Positions 8,995-18,567 are shown, counted from the first letter of the stretch. The stretch is DNA of 64,000 nucleotides from Gammaproteobacteria bacterium (GCA_016195665.1 JACPZD010000022.1:1-64000), one strand, 5' to 3'. The notes: generated from the sequence alone by a model not told the origin. Made by a program: numbers and translations.

Positions 8995-9219
8995 CTACGC
9001 CGCTACGGCCTTGGCAAGAAGCGCAGACTTGGCAAGCTCCAGCACGGCAATGGCGTGCTCGCGGGAAACGCTCGGGAAGTCCGCCAAAAAATCGTCCAAT
9101 GAATCCCCCGCTTCGAGGTAGTCAACGAGGGTTTGTACGGGCACTCTGGTCTCAGCGAAGACGGGTGTCCCGCTGAGCCGGTCTGGAGAGGTGGTAATAA
9201 GGGGATCAGGTACTGACAT
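8995..9219 (-). CDS. DUF433 antitoxin-like protein
   Basis: The 74-residue product has the compact winged/HTH DUF433 fold: DPLITTSPDRLSGTPVFAET, then RVPVQTLVDYLEAGDSLDDFLADFPSV. Such proteins are the usual upstream partner of DUF5615 toxins and probably bind both toxin and promoter. It is followed at once by the DUF5615 gene on the same strand. Upstream, TTGAAC and TATGCT on the minus strand could be a promoter, though spacing is long (19). Confidence 0.82.
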   Translation of the reverse strand: MSVPDPLITTSPDRLSGTPVFAETRVPVQTLVDYLEAGDSLDDFLADFPSVSREHAIAVLELAKSALLAKAVAA

Positions 9220-9285
9220 TTGGGTATCATCTCATAGGCTTCAACTTTAGCATATCTTTTCTTGGCTGCGTAAGTTCAAGTTGAA

Positions 9286-9312
9286 CGGTGCTTTATTACG
9301 CCGTGCAGCGCA
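9286..9312 (+). repeat. 27-bp direct repeat, right copy
   Basis: This is identical to 8540-8566. Read in the pump's frame it continues ICRLRLNPKQLR to a TAG at about 9352-9354, so it could be the original 3' end of the pump gene displaced by an inserted toxin-antitoxin segment. That reading is inference. Confidence 0.9.
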
Positions 9313-9428
9313 TTTGCAGGCTACGGTTGAACCCCAAGCAGCTCAGGTAGTTTATGGTGGCTCCTCCGTATAACATTCACTGGCTCGCGCGATGCGCAGG
9401 GGTAATGGTTAAATGACCCTTTTCTCTA

Positions 9429-9676
9429 ATAAACGGGTCAAATACAAATAAACGGGTCCAAATAAACGAATAAACGGATAAACGGGTCAGGTTCATTGTA
9501 TGACTATCTGAGCCATATAAACCTGAAACGGATAAACGGGTCAGGTTCATTGTATGACTATCTGAGCCATACAACGGATAAACGGGTCTACAAACGGATA
9601 AACGGGTCAGGTTCATTGTATGACTATCTGAGCCATATAAACCTGTAGCAATCAATACGATAGTCATACAATGAAC
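9429..9676. repeat. Direct-repeat array of about 50-bp units
   Basis: Three full units starting at 9473, 9527 and 9593 share AACGGATAAACGGGTCAG, then GTTCATTGTATGACTATC, then TGAGCCATA. Two also share TAAACCTG. A short partial unit starts at 9573, and looser ATAAACG motifs precede the array from 9429. An inverted 18-base piece (GATAGTCATACAATGAAC) closes the array at 9659-9676. Unit spacing is 54 and 66 bases, so one minus-strand frame stays open through it; I do not regard that frame as a gene. The array lies between two toxin-antitoxin pairs. Confidence 0.9.
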
Positions 9677-9700
9677 ACGAACCCTGCTGCATCTCAGATG

Positions 9701-10250
<550 letters not shown>

Positions 10251-10306
10251 CTAACAGGACGCGAGTGGAGTCGCGCCCCCCACTGATTAAGCCTTTCAGT
10301 CCCCCC

Positions 10307-10564
10307 TCAAAAGAAACGGTTGGATGATTTTGTCTTGGGACATTTGATGATGAGCAGTAGACCGATGAGAAAGAGCAGAATGCCGACGGCCAGATAAATG
10401 CGCGGCCCCTGTGGCATCTGTTCCCACATCATCTGCATGTGCTCGGAGAAGTGCAGCGCAGCAGACACTAACAATCCGTCCGAATCGGAACTGTAGAGTC
10501 CGAAATAGGCAATGGCCAGACCAATTATCAGCAGCAACCCACCCACGAGCTTCGAGGCCGACAT
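10307..10564 (-). CDS. Small two-helix membrane protein, unknown function
   Basis: I do not recognise this 85-residue protein with confidence. It has two hydrophobic segments, GGLLLIIGLAIAYFGLY near the N-terminus and IYLAVGILLFLIGLLLII near the C-terminus, separated by a methionine-rich loop (HFSEHMQMMWEQMP). The layout resembles small DUF3185-like inner-membrane proteins. The frame, the ATG at 10564 and a basic tail after helix two look genuine. It is flanked by the toxin-antitoxin patch and a frameshifted membrane gene. Confidence 0.55.
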   Translation of the reverse strand: MSASKLVGGLLLIIGLAIAYFGLYSSDSDGLLVSAALHFSEHMQMMWEQMPQGPRIYLAVGILLFLIGLLLIIKCPKTKSSNRFF

Positions 10565-10677
10565 AGTATCCCCCAGTCAGGTTTTAACCCTTTTACCCAG
10601 TAAAGCTTCAGCTAAAGCGCTTGTATAAAGCATCTATTTGCAATTGGCAATAGCTTATCTGATAAATTAGCCTTTAA

Positions 10678-11333
10678 TTACATAGGACTAAGCTACCCGA
10701 ACACCATGAAACTGTCCTGTTGGTAAGCATCGCCGCGCTGCTGATACTCTCGGGCATAGATCCGGTGGCTGACCGGCTGACGTGGTTCATGGAGACGGTG
10801 CCGGTGATGATCGGCATCGTAGTGCTGACCGCCGCTTCGAACTCAGCATGCTGAGTTATCAGTTGTTGTGGTTGTTCGGGTTGGTGCTGATCTTCGGTGG
10901 TCATTACACCTACGCCGAAAATCCGCTGTTTAATTGGCTGCGTGACACCTTTGATCTCGCCCGTAACTACTACGACCGGGTCGGGCACATCCTGCAGGGT
11001 GTGGCGCCGGCCATCGTGGCGCGGGAGATTCTGCTGCGTTGCTCGCCGCTACGGCCGGGGAAGTGGCTGTTTGTGATCGTCACGGCGATATGTCTGGCTA
11101 TCAGCGCCAGTTACGAGTTGATCGAATGGCTGGCGGCATTACTTTTCGAGCAAGCCGTCCAGGCCTTTCTCGGCACGCAGGGCGACCCGTGGGATACGCA
11201 GTGGGATATGTTTCTTGCGTTGGTCAGCGCGATGGCTGCGCAACTGTTATTGAACACTCGGCATAACCGCGAGCTGGCGCGGCTGGATAGAATCCCATTT
11301 ACCGCGGAGGACGCAGAGAAACACGATTACTGA
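10678..11333 (+). pseudogene. DUF2238/YjdF-like inner-membrane protein, frameshifted
   Basis: The C-terminal two thirds (GGHYTYAENPLFNWLRD, HILQGVAPAIVAREILL, SYELIEWLAALLF, GDPWDTQWDMFLALV) match DUF2238 multi-helix membrane proteins. The expected first part (VSIAALLILSGIDPVADRL, then METVPVMIGIVVLTA) is encoded at about 10720-10833 in a different frame and runs to a TGA at 10852. The break is at about 10828-10835, consistent with a short deletion in a GCCGCC run. The upstream frame has no clear ATG. The last residues (TAEDAEKHDY) are encoded by a dispersed palindrome. Confidence 0.75.
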
Positions 11334-11376
11334 GTAAATCTGTTTTTTCCTCCGCGTCCTCTGTGGTGAAGCTTTT
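11299..11376. repeat. ACCGCGGAGGACGC inverted repeat, copy 1
   Basis: The left arm TTTACCGCGGAGGACGCAG faces the right arm CTCCGCGTCCTCTGTGGT. The left arm encodes the end of the DUF2238 product and the rest lies between it and phoH. Related copies are at 27205-27332 and 30401-30470. Confidence 0.9.
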
Positions 11377-11390
11377 CGCCGCAAGATGGC

Positions 11391-12809
11391 CTACAGCGCC
11401 TCCGAGGCGTAATCGGCGAGGCGCGAGCGTTCTCCGCGGGTGAGGGTGACGTGGCCGCTGTGCTCCCATGCCTTGAAGCGATCCACCACGTAGGTCAGGC
11501 CGGAGGTGGTCTCGGTGAGATAGGGGGTGTCTATCTGCGCGATGTTGCCGAGACACACCACCTTGGTGCCGGGGCCGGAGCGGGTAATCAGCGTCTTCAT
11601 CTGTTTGGAGGTGAGGTTCTGCGCCTCGTCGAGGATGATGAATTTATTGAGGAAGGTGCGTCCGCGCATGAAATTGAGCGAGCGGATCTTGATGCGGTTG
11701 CGTATCAGGTCATTGGTCGCGGCGCGTCCCCAATCTCCGCCCACGTCGGACTTGGTCAGCACTTCCAGATTGTCCATCAGCGCGCCCATCCACGGCGTCA
11801 TTTTTTCTTCTTCCGTGCCAGGCAAAAAGCCGATGTCCTCGCCCACCGGCACGGTGACGCGCGTCATGATGATCTCGGCATAGCGTTTTTCTTCCAGCAC
11901 CTGGGCAAGCCCCGCGGCCAGCGTCAACAGGGTTTTGCCGCTGCCGGCGATGCCGAGCAGGCTTACGAAATCAATGTCGGGGTCCATGAGCAGGTTGAGC
12001 GCGAAGTTTTGCTCGCGGTTGAGTGCGTTGATGCCCCACACGGTGTGTCGCGCGCCGTGATAGTCGCGCACCAGTTCGATGGTGGCCGTCGGGCCTTGCA
12101 GGTCGCGCACGACCGCCTGAAAACCACCCTCTGCCGAGTCATAAAGAAATTGATTGGGGTGCCACTGCTCGACGCCGGGACCGGTGACCTTGTAAAAGGT
12201 GCGGCCGCTCTCCTTCCAGGAGGACATGTCCTTGCTGTGCGTGTCCCAAAAGCCCTGGGGTAATTCCGCATAGCCGCTGTAAAGCAGATTGACGTCATCC
12301 AACACCTGGTCGTTGTAATAGTCCTCGACATAAATGCCGAGCACCGCCGCCTTGATGCGCAGATTGATGTCTTTGGTGACCAGCACCACCGTGACGTCGG
12401 GGCGTTGCCGTTGCAGCGCAACGGCGGTGGCGAGGATGTTGTTGTCGGGTTTGTTGCCGGGCAAGGCGTCGTGCAGGGTGGTCTCCAGGGCGTGAGTCTG
12501 GAAGAATAGCCGGCCGCGGCTTGCATCGGCGCCGGCGCTGGAGAGATGGTTGAGGGAGGGCAACTGCAGGCCCTGATCTATCTCCTCCTTGCTGGCGTTG
12601 CACATCAGCTCATCCAGGAAGCGGCTCACCTGACGCGCGTTGCGCGCGACTTCCGACATGCCCTTTTTGCCGGCGTCCAGCTCCTCCAGCACGACCATGG
12701 GGATGTACACGTCGTGCTCCTGGAAGCGGAAGATCGCGGCAGGATCGTGCATCAACACATTGGTGTCGAGCACAAAGATGCGTTTGCCGGTGATTTCTTT
12801 TCTTGCCAT
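11391..12809 (-). CDS. PIN-PhoH ATPase (PhoH2 type)
   Basis: The 472-residue protein joins an N-terminal PIN nuclease-like domain (FVLDTNVLMHDPAAIFRF, conserved acids through about residue 180) to a C-terminal PhoH helicase-like ATPase with Walker A GIAGSGKTLLTLAAG, motif RVTVPVGEDIGFLPG, Walker B FIILDEAQN and a closing TRGERSRLADYASEAL. PIN-PhoH proteins are thought to unwind and cut RNA. Order and length match the family. It stands alone on the minus strand, 38 bases from bcp, with palindromes on both sides. Confidence 0.93.
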   Translation of the reverse strand: MARKEITGKRIFVLDTNVLMHDPAAIFRFQEHDVYIPMVVLEELDAGKKGMSEVARNARQVSRFLDELMCNASKEEIDQGLQLPSLNHLSSAGADASRGRLFFQTHALETTLHDALPGNKPDNNILATAVALQRQRPDVTVVLVTKDINLRIKAAVLGIYVEDYYNDQVLDDVNLLYSGYAELPQGFWDTHSKDMSSWKESGRTFYKVTGPGVEQWHPNQFLYDSAEGGFQAVVRDLQGPTATIELVRDYHGARHTVWGINALNREQNFALNLLMDPDIDFVSLLGIAGSGKTLLTLAAGLAQVLEEKRYAEIIMTRVTVPVGEDIGFLPGTEEEKMTPWMGALMDNLEVLTKSDVGGDWGRAATNDLIRNRIKIRSLNFMRGRTFLNKFIILDEAQNLTSKQMKTLITRSGPGTKVVCLGNIAQIDTPYLTETTSGLTYVVDRFKAWEHSGHVTLTRGERSRLADYASEAL

Positions 12810-12822
12810 ATTTTGGGGTAGT

Positions 12823-12842
12823 GGGCCGAATGAATTCGGCCC
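12823..12842. repeat. GGGCCGAAT/ATTCGGCCC palindrome, copy 1
   Basis: Nine-base arms GGGCCGAAT and ATTCGGCCC flank a GA loop in the 38-base gap between bcp and phoH. Copies recur at 33967 and 56033, with a degenerate one at 61161. It might act as a terminator for bcp, though no long T run follows. Confidence 0.85.
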
Positions 12843-12847
12843 TACAA

Positions 12848-13318
12848 TTATCCTAAACTCCGCACCGCCTCCAGCACTTCATCCACATGGCCATCCACTT
12901 TGACCTTGCGCCATTCCTTGCGCAGCACGCCCTTTTTATCAATCAAAAAAGTGCTGCGTTCCACGCCCATCACTTCTTTGCCATACATGTTTTTCGGCTT
13001 GATGACATCAAACATCCGGCAGACCTTTTCGTCTTCGTCCGCTAACAGGTCGAAGTTAAAGGCCTCTTGCTGCTTGAAAGATTCATGAGATTTGACGCTG
13101 TCGCGGGAGACACCCAGCACCACCGTATCGAGCTTGGCGAACTTGGACTGCTCGTCACGAAAGTTCTGCCCTTCCAGGGTGCAGCCGGGCGTTTTGTCCT
13201 TCGGATAAAAATACAGCACGACATTTTTACCCTTGAGATCGGCGAGGCCGACGGTCTTGCCGCCGGTGGCGGGCAGTTTGAAGTCGGGGACGGGTTTGCC
13301 GAGGGCGATTTTAGTCAT
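12848..13318 (-). CDS. bcp: Thiol peroxidase Bcp/PrxQ
   Basis: The 156-residue peroxiredoxin reduces organic and hydrogen peroxides using thioredoxin. The peroxidatic cysteine is C46 in YFYPKDKTPGCTLEGQNFRD. The resolving cysteine usually found five residues later (CT...C) is absent (Q51), so this may be a one-Cys form or use C100 (DEDEKVCRMFDV). Length and the opening GKPVPDFKLPATGG fit the family. Start ATG at 13318 has GGAGTCCC upstream. Confidence 0.93.
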   Translation of the reverse strand: MTKIALGKPVPDFKLPATGGKTVGLADLKGKNVVLYFYPKDKTPGCTLEGQNFRDEQSKFAKLDTVVLGVSRDSVKSHESFKQQEAFNFDLLADEDEKVCRMFDVIKPKNMYGKEVMGVERSTFLIDKKGVLRKEWRKVKVDGHVDEVLEAVRSLG

Positions 13319-13385
13319 GGGACTCCTCCATGATGGTAGCGTGTCGTGTAAATAGGGGTGGAAAAATTCTATCCTATATCAGCAC

Positions 13386-13413
13386 GAATAAAACAGGCCG
13401 TCCCTGGCCTGTT
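13386..13413 (-). terminator. Rho-independent terminator after the parvulin gene
   Basis: On the minus strand AACAGGCC, a six-base loop and GGCCTGTT are followed by TTTATT. It lies 17 bases past the parvulin stop and would end the yciB-yciI-bolA-parvulin transcript. Confidence 0.8.
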
Positions 13414-13429
13414 CCGGAGGTACCGAAGA

Positions 13430-14416
13430 CTACTTCTTGGCGGGCTCTGCGGCAGGTTGCGGCGCTGGCGTTGAGTCCGGTGCGGCAGCAGGAGCAGGCG
13501 CCGGGGTTACGGCCGGGGCAGCCGCCGGAGCAGGTGCGGCAGGCGCCGGTGCGGCGGCCAGCTTGATCTCCACCTTGGCCTTGGCCTTCAGACCTTCCAG
13601 ATAGTCCTTGATCTGCTTATTGCGCATCACACCGCGCACGTTTTCCTTGACCTTGTCGAACTCGGGCGGCGCGACATCGCGGCTGTCTTCCGCCAGAATC
13701 ACATGCCAGCCGAACTGCGACTGAACAGGGGTCTTGCTATAAGTGCCTTTTTCCATGCTGGTGACCGCATCGGCGAAGGGTTTGACCATCTGACGCGGAT
13801 CGAACCAGCCCAGATCGCCGCCGTTCTGCCCGGAGCCGGTGTCTATGGATTTCTCCTTGGCGATCTTGGCGAAATCACCACCCTTGTCGAGCTCCGCGAT
13901 GATGGCCTTGGCCTCGTCCTCGGTCTTTACCAGCACGTGCTTGGCCTTGTATTCCTTGGTTTTCACATTCCCCATGTGCGATTCGTATTCCTTCTTCATC
14001 GCCTCATCGGTGATGGGGCTGGACTCGATGTGCTGGCGGATGGCCATGTTGGCGAGGATGTTGCGCTTCTGGTTTTCAAGCTCGGCGACGATCTCGGGCT
14101 TTTTGTCCAGGCCCTTGGCCAGGGCGTCCTGGTAAATGACCTCGCGGCTGATCAGTTCGTCCAGTGCGGCCTTGGTGTCATCGGGTCCGGCGTCCGGGCG
14201 TGAGGCATTGCGTTGCTTGGTGTAGGCGTCTAAGGCGTCTTTGCCGATGGCCGTGCCGTTGACCACGGCCACGGGTTCACCGGCTGCGGCTGCGCTCGTC
14301 TTCTCTGCGCCGCCGGTGGTGGGTTTGCCACCCTGGTCTGGGGATTTATTGCAGCCAGTGAGGGCGGCAAGGCCGACGACTGCTGCGAGCAGCAGGGTAT
14401 TTTTAAGTTTAAACAT
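13430..14416 (-). CDS. Parvulin-type peptidyl-prolyl isomerase lipoprotein
   Basis: The 328-residue protein opens with a lipoprotein signal peptide (LLLAAVVGLAALTGC, lipobox LTGC), then a SurA-N-like helical chaperone region, then a PpiC rotamase domain (AKHVLVKTEDEAKAIIAEL ... GGDLGWFDPRQMVKPFADAV ... SQFGWHVILAED). The last 45 residues are Ala/Pro low-complexity sequence. It probably helps outer-membrane or exported proteins fold in the periplasm. It follows bolA in a run yciB, yciI, bolA, parvulin common in this class, and is followed by a strong terminator. Confidence 0.9.
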   Translation of the reverse strand: MFKLKNTLLLAAVVGLAALTGCNKSPDQGGKPTTGGAEKTSAAAAGEPVAVVNGTAIGKDALDAYTKQRNASRPDAGPDDTKAALDELISREVIYQDALAKGLDKKPEIVAELENQKRNILANMAIRQHIESSPITDEAMKKEYESHMGNVKTKEYKAKHVLVKTEDEAKAIIAELDKGGDFAKIAKEKSIDTGSGQNGGDLGWFDPRQMVKPFADAVTSMEKGTYSKTPVQSQFGWHVILAEDSRDVAPPEFDKVKENVRGVMRNKQIKDYLEGLKAKAKVEIKLAAAPAPAAPAPAAAPAVTPAPAPAAAPDSTPAPQPAAEPAKK

Positions 14417-14449
14417 ACTCTATGTCCTTTAATGTGGGTAATGTAGGGG

Positions 14450-14728
14450 CTAGGTTGATAATTCTTCAGGGGTGAGGGCCTTGATGGTCAGGGCGTGTAT
14501 ATCGGTCTGCATCGCTGAACCCAACGCATCATATACCATCCGGTGGCGCTGGAGCAGCCCCTTGCCGTTAAAAACGTTGGACACAATGACGAGCTTGAAG
14601 TGCCCGCCGCCGCTCCGCGCGCCCGCGTGACCGGCGTGTTTGTGGCTTTCGTCGAGGATTTCCAACTGCTCCGGGGCAAGTACGGCCAGGCGCTCGCGGA
14701 TCATATCGGCGCGCCCCGCCGCCATCAT
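14450..14728 (-). CDS. bolA: BolA family protein
   Basis: The 92-residue product has the BolA fold: helix region [20 protein letters not shown], the HAGH segment with conserved histidines, then [26 protein letters not shown]. BolA proteins bind [2Fe-2S] clusters with monothiol glutaredoxins and affect morphology and stress responses. Its start overlaps the yciI stop by four bases, so the two are co-translated. It is closer to BolA than IbaG by the [18 protein letters not shown] stretch. Confidence 0.93.
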   Translation of the reverse strand: MMAAGRADMIRERLAVLAPEQLEILDESHKHAGHAGARSGGGHFKLVIVSNVFNGKGLLQRHRMVYDALGSAMQTDIHALTIKALTPEELST

Positions 14729-15027
14729 GGCAGCACCTTCTTGAAGGGTTTGACCGTGACGCGCTGATATACCCCCGAACTGAGATAGGGGTCCGCGTTG
14801 GCCCAGTCCTGTGCGTCCCGCAGCGATGCAAACTCCGCCACCACCAGGCTGCCGCTGAAACCGGCAGGGCCGGGGTCTTCGCTGTCTATCGCCGGGTGAG
14901 GCCCGGCCAACAACAGCCGCCCTTCATCACGCAACCGGGTGAGGCGTTGCAGATGGCCGGATCGCGCCGCCATGCGCCTTTCCAGACTGTTTGGGACGTC
15001 TTCCCCCAAAATGGCGTAGAACATCAA
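14725..15027 (-). CDS. yciI: YciI family protein
   Basis: This 100-residue dimeric alpha-beta barrel protein ([57 protein letters not shown]) belongs to the YciI family, which keeps a His-Asp pair in a likely active site but has no firm substrate. It overlaps both yciB upstream and bolA downstream by four bases. The start is ATG at 15027. Confidence 0.93.
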   Translation of the reverse strand: MMFYAILGEDVPNSLERRMAARSGHLQRLTRLRDEGRLLLAGPHPAIDSEDPGPAGFSGSLVVAEFASLRDAQDWANADPYLSSGVYQRVTVKPFKKVLP

Positions 15028-15599
15028 CGCTCGCCTTCGGACGTGTCGTCGGGCTTGATATGCCGCGAAAGATAAAAGGCCTGGATGATGACAAACACGA
15101 AGGTGATCGCCATCAGGCCGAACACCTTGAAGTTGACCCAGATGTTGCGGCGCGTCTCCGCGTCCTGGTCAAGCGCATAGTAAAAGGCCACATACAGGTT
15201 AAGCGCGCCGAGTATGACAAAAAGGATACCCCAGCTCAGATTGTAGCGGTGCCAGAGGCGCTGCGGCAACGTCATCTGTGCGCCCAACAACTTCTGAATC
15301 ACGGTCTCGCGCCCCACAAAGTGGCTGGCGAGGACCACCGCCGCGAGCACCCAATAGAGAATGGTGGGCTTCCATTTGATGAAGGTCTCGTCATGCAATA
15401 TCAGGGTGAGACCGCCGAAGACGGCAATGACGGCGAGGGTAATGAGATGCATGCGCTCGAAACGCCGGTGTTTAAGCCAAAACAGACCGACTTGCAGAAA
15501 GGAGGCCGCAATCGCCACCGCCGTCGCCACGTAGATGACGTAGTACTTAAAGGCGATAAAGAACAGCAGCAGCGGAAACAGGTCGAAAAAGATTTTCAT
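15024..15599 (-). CDS. yciB: Inner-membrane septation protein A (YciB/IspZ)
   Basis: The 191-residue protein has about five membrane helices ([20 protein letters not shown] opening, [13 protein letters not shown] loop, [18 protein letters not shown]). YciB is an inner-membrane protein affecting cell-envelope and septum synthesis. ATG at 15599 ([10 protein letters not shown]) is the canonical start; a longer frame to 15737 would run through intergenic sequence. It is the first gene of the yciB-yciI-bolA-parvulin run. Confidence 0.93.
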   Translation of the reverse strand: MKIFFDLFPLLLFFIAFKYYVIYVATAVAIAASFLQVGLFWLKHRRFERMHLITLAVIAVFGGLTLILHDETFIKWKPTILYWVLAAVVLASHFVGRETVIQKLLGAQMTLPQRLWHRYNLSWGILFVILGALNLYVAFYYALDQDAETRRNIWVNFKVFGLMAITFVFVIIQAFYLSRHIKPDDTSEGER

Positions 15600-15685
15600 C
15601 GTTTGGCGGGGAGAGGTGGCTCGCAGTGTAAATAATACATTGTGACATGAGTGTGGTGTTGGGGCTAGGGGTTTAACCCAAGGTA

Positions 15686-15815
15686 AGGCGTGAGGCGTGA
15701 GGCGTGAGGCGTAAAGCTGATTTTCCTCACCCCTCACTCCTCACCCCTCACTCCTCACCCCTCACCCCTCACCCCTCACTCCTCACTCCTCACTCCTCAC
15801 TCCTCACTCCTCACG
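15686..15815. repeat. Heptamer array (GCGTGAG left, CTCACYC right)
   Basis: Three to four GGCGTGA units at about 15687-15710 face about thirteen 7-base units of CCTCACC or CCTCACT at 15724-15815. The arms are roughly complementary, so a long imperfect hairpin is possible. The right arm runs into the mutS 3' end and supplies its TGA stop. Like the AGATACA family, the unit is exactly seven bases long. Confidence 0.92.
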
Positions 15816-18376
15816 TTTAAGAGACCCTTAAGCCGGTAAAGAGTTTCCAGGGCTTCCTTGGGGCTCATCTCATCCGGCCGCAGTGCGGCGGCCGCTTCCA
15901 GCAGCGGATGGATAGGCGCGGGAGGAAAGAGATCGCGCTGCACGCCGATACTATGAGGAAGATGCTGGGATTCGAGCTGTCTCAGCCGCTGTTTGGCTTG
16001 GGTGATCACGACGCGCGGCACGCCGGCCAGCGCGGCGACTTGCAGTCCGTAACTCTGATTGGCGGGGCCTTCCTTGACGGCGTGCAAAAACACGATGCCC
16101 TCGCCGTGCTCGACGGCGTCGAGGTGCACGTTGGCCACGCCTTCGATCTCCTCGGGCAGGCTGGTCAACTCGAAGTAATGCGTGGCAAACAAGGTGTAGG
16201 CGCGCGCCTCGCGGGCGATATGCGCCGCGCAGGCCCAGGCGAGCGCGAGACCGTCGAAGGTGCTGGTGCCGCGCCCGATCTCATCCATCAACACCAGGCT
16301 GTGCGCAGTCGCATTGTGCAGGATGCTCGCGGTCTCGGTCATCTCCACCATAAAAGTGGACCGCCCGCCGGCGAGATCATCCGCGGCGCCGATGCGTGTG
16401 AAGATGCGGTCCACCGGGCCGATCACGGCGCGCCGCGCGGGCACGTAACTGCCGATGTGGGCAAGCAGCACGATGAGCGCGGTCTGGCGCATGTAGGTGG
16501 ATTTGCCGCCCATGTTCGGGCCGGTGATGATGAGCATGCGGCGCGCGTCATCGAGTAGCAAATCATTGGGCGTGAAGGGGACGTCCAGGGCCTGCTCGAC
16601 CACCGGGTGGCGGCCGCCTTCGATGCACAGGCCCGGCGTGTCCGTGATAGTGGGGGCGCTCCAATTCAGAGTTTCGGCGCGCTCGGCAAGATTGGCCAGC
16701 ACATCCAGTTCCGCCAACGCCGCTGCAGTGGTTTGCAATCCGGCCAGCTCGGCGTTGAGTTTATCCAGCAGTTCTTCGTAGAGCCCCTTTTCGCGCGCCA
16801 GCGCCCGTTCGTTCGCGCTCAGCACTTTATCTTCAAACTGCTTCAGTTCCGGCGTGATGTAACGCTCCGCGCCCTTCAGGGTCTGGCGGCGCTGGTAGTC
16901 GGCGGGTACATGCTCGGATTGGGCGCGCGTCACCTCGATGTAATAACCGTGCACGCGGTTGTAACTCACCTTGAGGGCGCCGATGCCGCTACGCGCGCGT
17001 TCGCGCTGCTCCAGATCGAGCAAATACTGCCCCGCGTTTTCGCGCAGGGTGCGTAGCTCGTCGAGTCCGGCGTCGTAACCTTGCGCGATGACGCCGCCGT
17101 CGCGGATCAGCATCGGCGGCGTCTCGATAAGGGCGCGCGCCAGGAGATCATGTATCTCCGGATACGGCGTGATGTCTTGCGCCAGCGCCGCCGCATTGTG
17201 TATGTGTAATGCGCTCAGTACATCAGGCAACGCCGCCAAACCGGCGCGCAGTTGCACGAGATCACGCGGCCGCGCGCTGCGCAGCGCCACCCGCGCCAGG
17301 ATGCGCTCCATGTCACCGATTCTGCGAAGCTGATCGTGCAGCGTTAGCGCGAGACGCCGCTCAATTAGAATGCCAATGGCATCCAGGCGTTGACTTAGTA
17401 TCGTGCGATCACGCAACGGGCGCTGTATCCAGCGCCGCAGCAAGCGGCCGCCCATCGCGGTCGCGGTACGGTCCACTACACCGGCTAGGGTGTGCTCCTG
17501 TGCACCGGCAAGGTTGGTTTCGAGTTCCAGATTGCGGCGGCTCGCGGCATCCAGTATCAGACCCTCCTCACGCCGTTCGACACTGAGGGCGCGGATGTGG
17601 GGCAGAGGGCTGCGTTGCGTGTCGCGGGCATAGTTCAAGAGACAGCCCGCCGCGCCTACCGCCACCGGCAAATCCTCGCCGCCGAAGCCCTTGAGGTCGC
17701 GGGTGCCGAACTGCGCGCACAACCCGCGCAGCGCGCTGTCGGTATCAAACTGCCATGGCGCGAGAGGGTGCACACCGCGCCGCTCTTTCACAAAGGGATA
17801 ACGCGCCAGCGCATCGCCGATGAGCAGCTCGGCGGGATTGAGCCGCGCAAGCTCACCGGCCAGCGCCTCGGCGCCGGATGTCTCCAGCAGGCTGAAGCGC
17901 CCGCTGCTGATGTCCAGCGCGGCGATGCCGAACAGCGGTTCGCCTCCGCCAGAGGGCTCCTCGTTCACGGCCACTAATAAATTGTCACGGCGCTCCTCCA
18001 GCAAGGCCTCGTCGCTGATCGTGCCGGGGGTGACGATGCGCACCACCTTGCGCTCCACCGGCCCCTTGGCCTTGGCGGGGTCGCCTATTTGTTCACAGAT
18101 CGCAACCGAGACGCCCTGCCTGACCAGTCTGGCGAGATAGGGTTCGACCGCATGCACCGGCACCCCCGCCATCGGGATAGGCTGATCGCCCGACTGGCCG
18201 CGCGCAGTGAGGGTGATGTCCAACAGCGCCGCCGCCTTGCGTGCGTCGTCGAAGAACAACTCGTAAAAATCCCCCATCCGGTAGAATAACAACTGCTCCG
18301 GGTGCTCGGCCTTGATGCGCAGATACTGCTGCATCACGGGGGTATTCTGGGGAGGGGATGGGAGTGTCTGTGTCAT
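15797..18376 (-). CDS. mutS: DNA mismatch repair ATPase MutS
   Basis: The 859-residue protein recognises mismatches and recruits MutL. The mismatch-reading F37-x-E39 lies in [14 protein letters not shown], followed by connector, lever and clamp domains and an ATPase with P-loop [14 protein letters not shown], Walker B and the signature [10 protein letters not shown] near the end. Length matches MutS1. The final residues (NVRSEE and stop) come from a heptamer array (GAGGAGTGA on the coding strand), so the C-terminal tail differs from the family. No mutL is in the window. Confidence 0.97.
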   Translation of the reverse strand: MTQTLPSPPQNTPVMQQYLRIKAEHPEQLLFYRMGDFYELFFDDARKAAALLDITLTARGQSGDQPIPMAGVPVHAVEPYLARLVRQGVSVAICEQIGDPAKAKGPVERKVVRIVTPGTISDEALLEERRDNLLVAVNEEPSGGGEPLFGIAALDISSGRFSLLETSGAEALAGELARLNPAELLIGDALARYPFVKERRGVHPLAPWQFDTDSALRGLCAQFGTRDLKGFGGEDLPVAVGAAGCLLNYARDTQRSPLPHIRALSVERREEGLILDAASRRNLELETNLAGAQEHTLAGVVDRTATAMGGRLLRRWIQRPLRDRTILSQRLDAIGILIERRLALTLHDQLRRIGDMERILARVALRSARPRDLVQLRAGLAALPDVLSALHIHNAAALAQDITPYPEIHDLLARALIETPPMLIRDGGVIAQGYDAGLDELRTLRENAGQYLLDLEQRERARSGIGALKVSYNRVHGYYIEVTRAQSEHVPADYQRRQTLKGAERYITPELKQFEDKVLSANERALAREKGLYEELLDKLNAELAGLQTTAAALAELDVLANLAERAETLNWSAPTITDTPGLCIEGGRHPVVEQALDVPFTPNDLLLDDARRMLIITGPNMGGKSTYMRQTALIVLLAHIGSYVPARRAVIGPVDRIFTRIGAADDLAGGRSTFMVEMTETASILHNATAHSLVLMDEIGRGTSTFDGLALAWACAAHIAREARAYTLFATHYFELTSLPEEIEGVANVHLDAVEHGEGIVFLHAVKEGPANQSYGLQVAALAGVPRVVITQAKQRLRQLESQHLPHSIGVQRDLFPPAPIHPLLEAAAALRPDEMSPKEALETLYRLKGLLNVRSEE

Positions 18377-18490
18377 GCGGGCAGTGTAGCGAACTCGGTG
18401 CGCCGCTCACAGGTTTTTACGCGAAACCCCGCTTTAAGCGCCTGTTGGGCTTGAAAAACAGGCTGTAAGTTACTATACTTGTCAGTCTAT

Positions 18491-18567
18491 TGCGGGGTGG
18501 AGCAGTCTGGCAGCTCGTCGGGCTCATAACCCGAAGGTCGCAGGTTCAAATCCTGCCCCCGCTACCA
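18491..18567 (+). tRNA. metY: Initiator tRNA-Met (CAT), CCA encoded
   Basis: The 77-base cloverleaf starts TGCGGGGTGGAGCAG and ends CCCCGCTACCA. The anticodon loop is CTCATAA, with three consecutive G-C pairs in the anticodon stem (TCGGG/CCCGA). The first pair 1-72 is T-T and unpaired, as expected for an initiator. Its position before rimP-nusA-infB matches metY of enteric bacteria. Confidence 0.96.

Noticed and set aside
9473-9645. Possible CRISPR array
   Set aside because: Only three full units, with no unique spacers of even length (units almost abut and gaps vary), and no cas genes nearby.
9377-9667. A 96-codon minus-strand frame with repeated GLYGSDSHTMNLTRLSV
   Set aside because: It is the direct-repeat array read through; unit spacings divisible by three keep it open. 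No ribosome site, no known family, and the repeats continue outside the frame.
13451-13560. Possible frameshift in the Ala/Pro-rich end of the parvulin gene
   Set aside because: Low-complexity Pro/Ala tails are common in these lipoproteins, the frame is continuous and a terminator follows at the right place.
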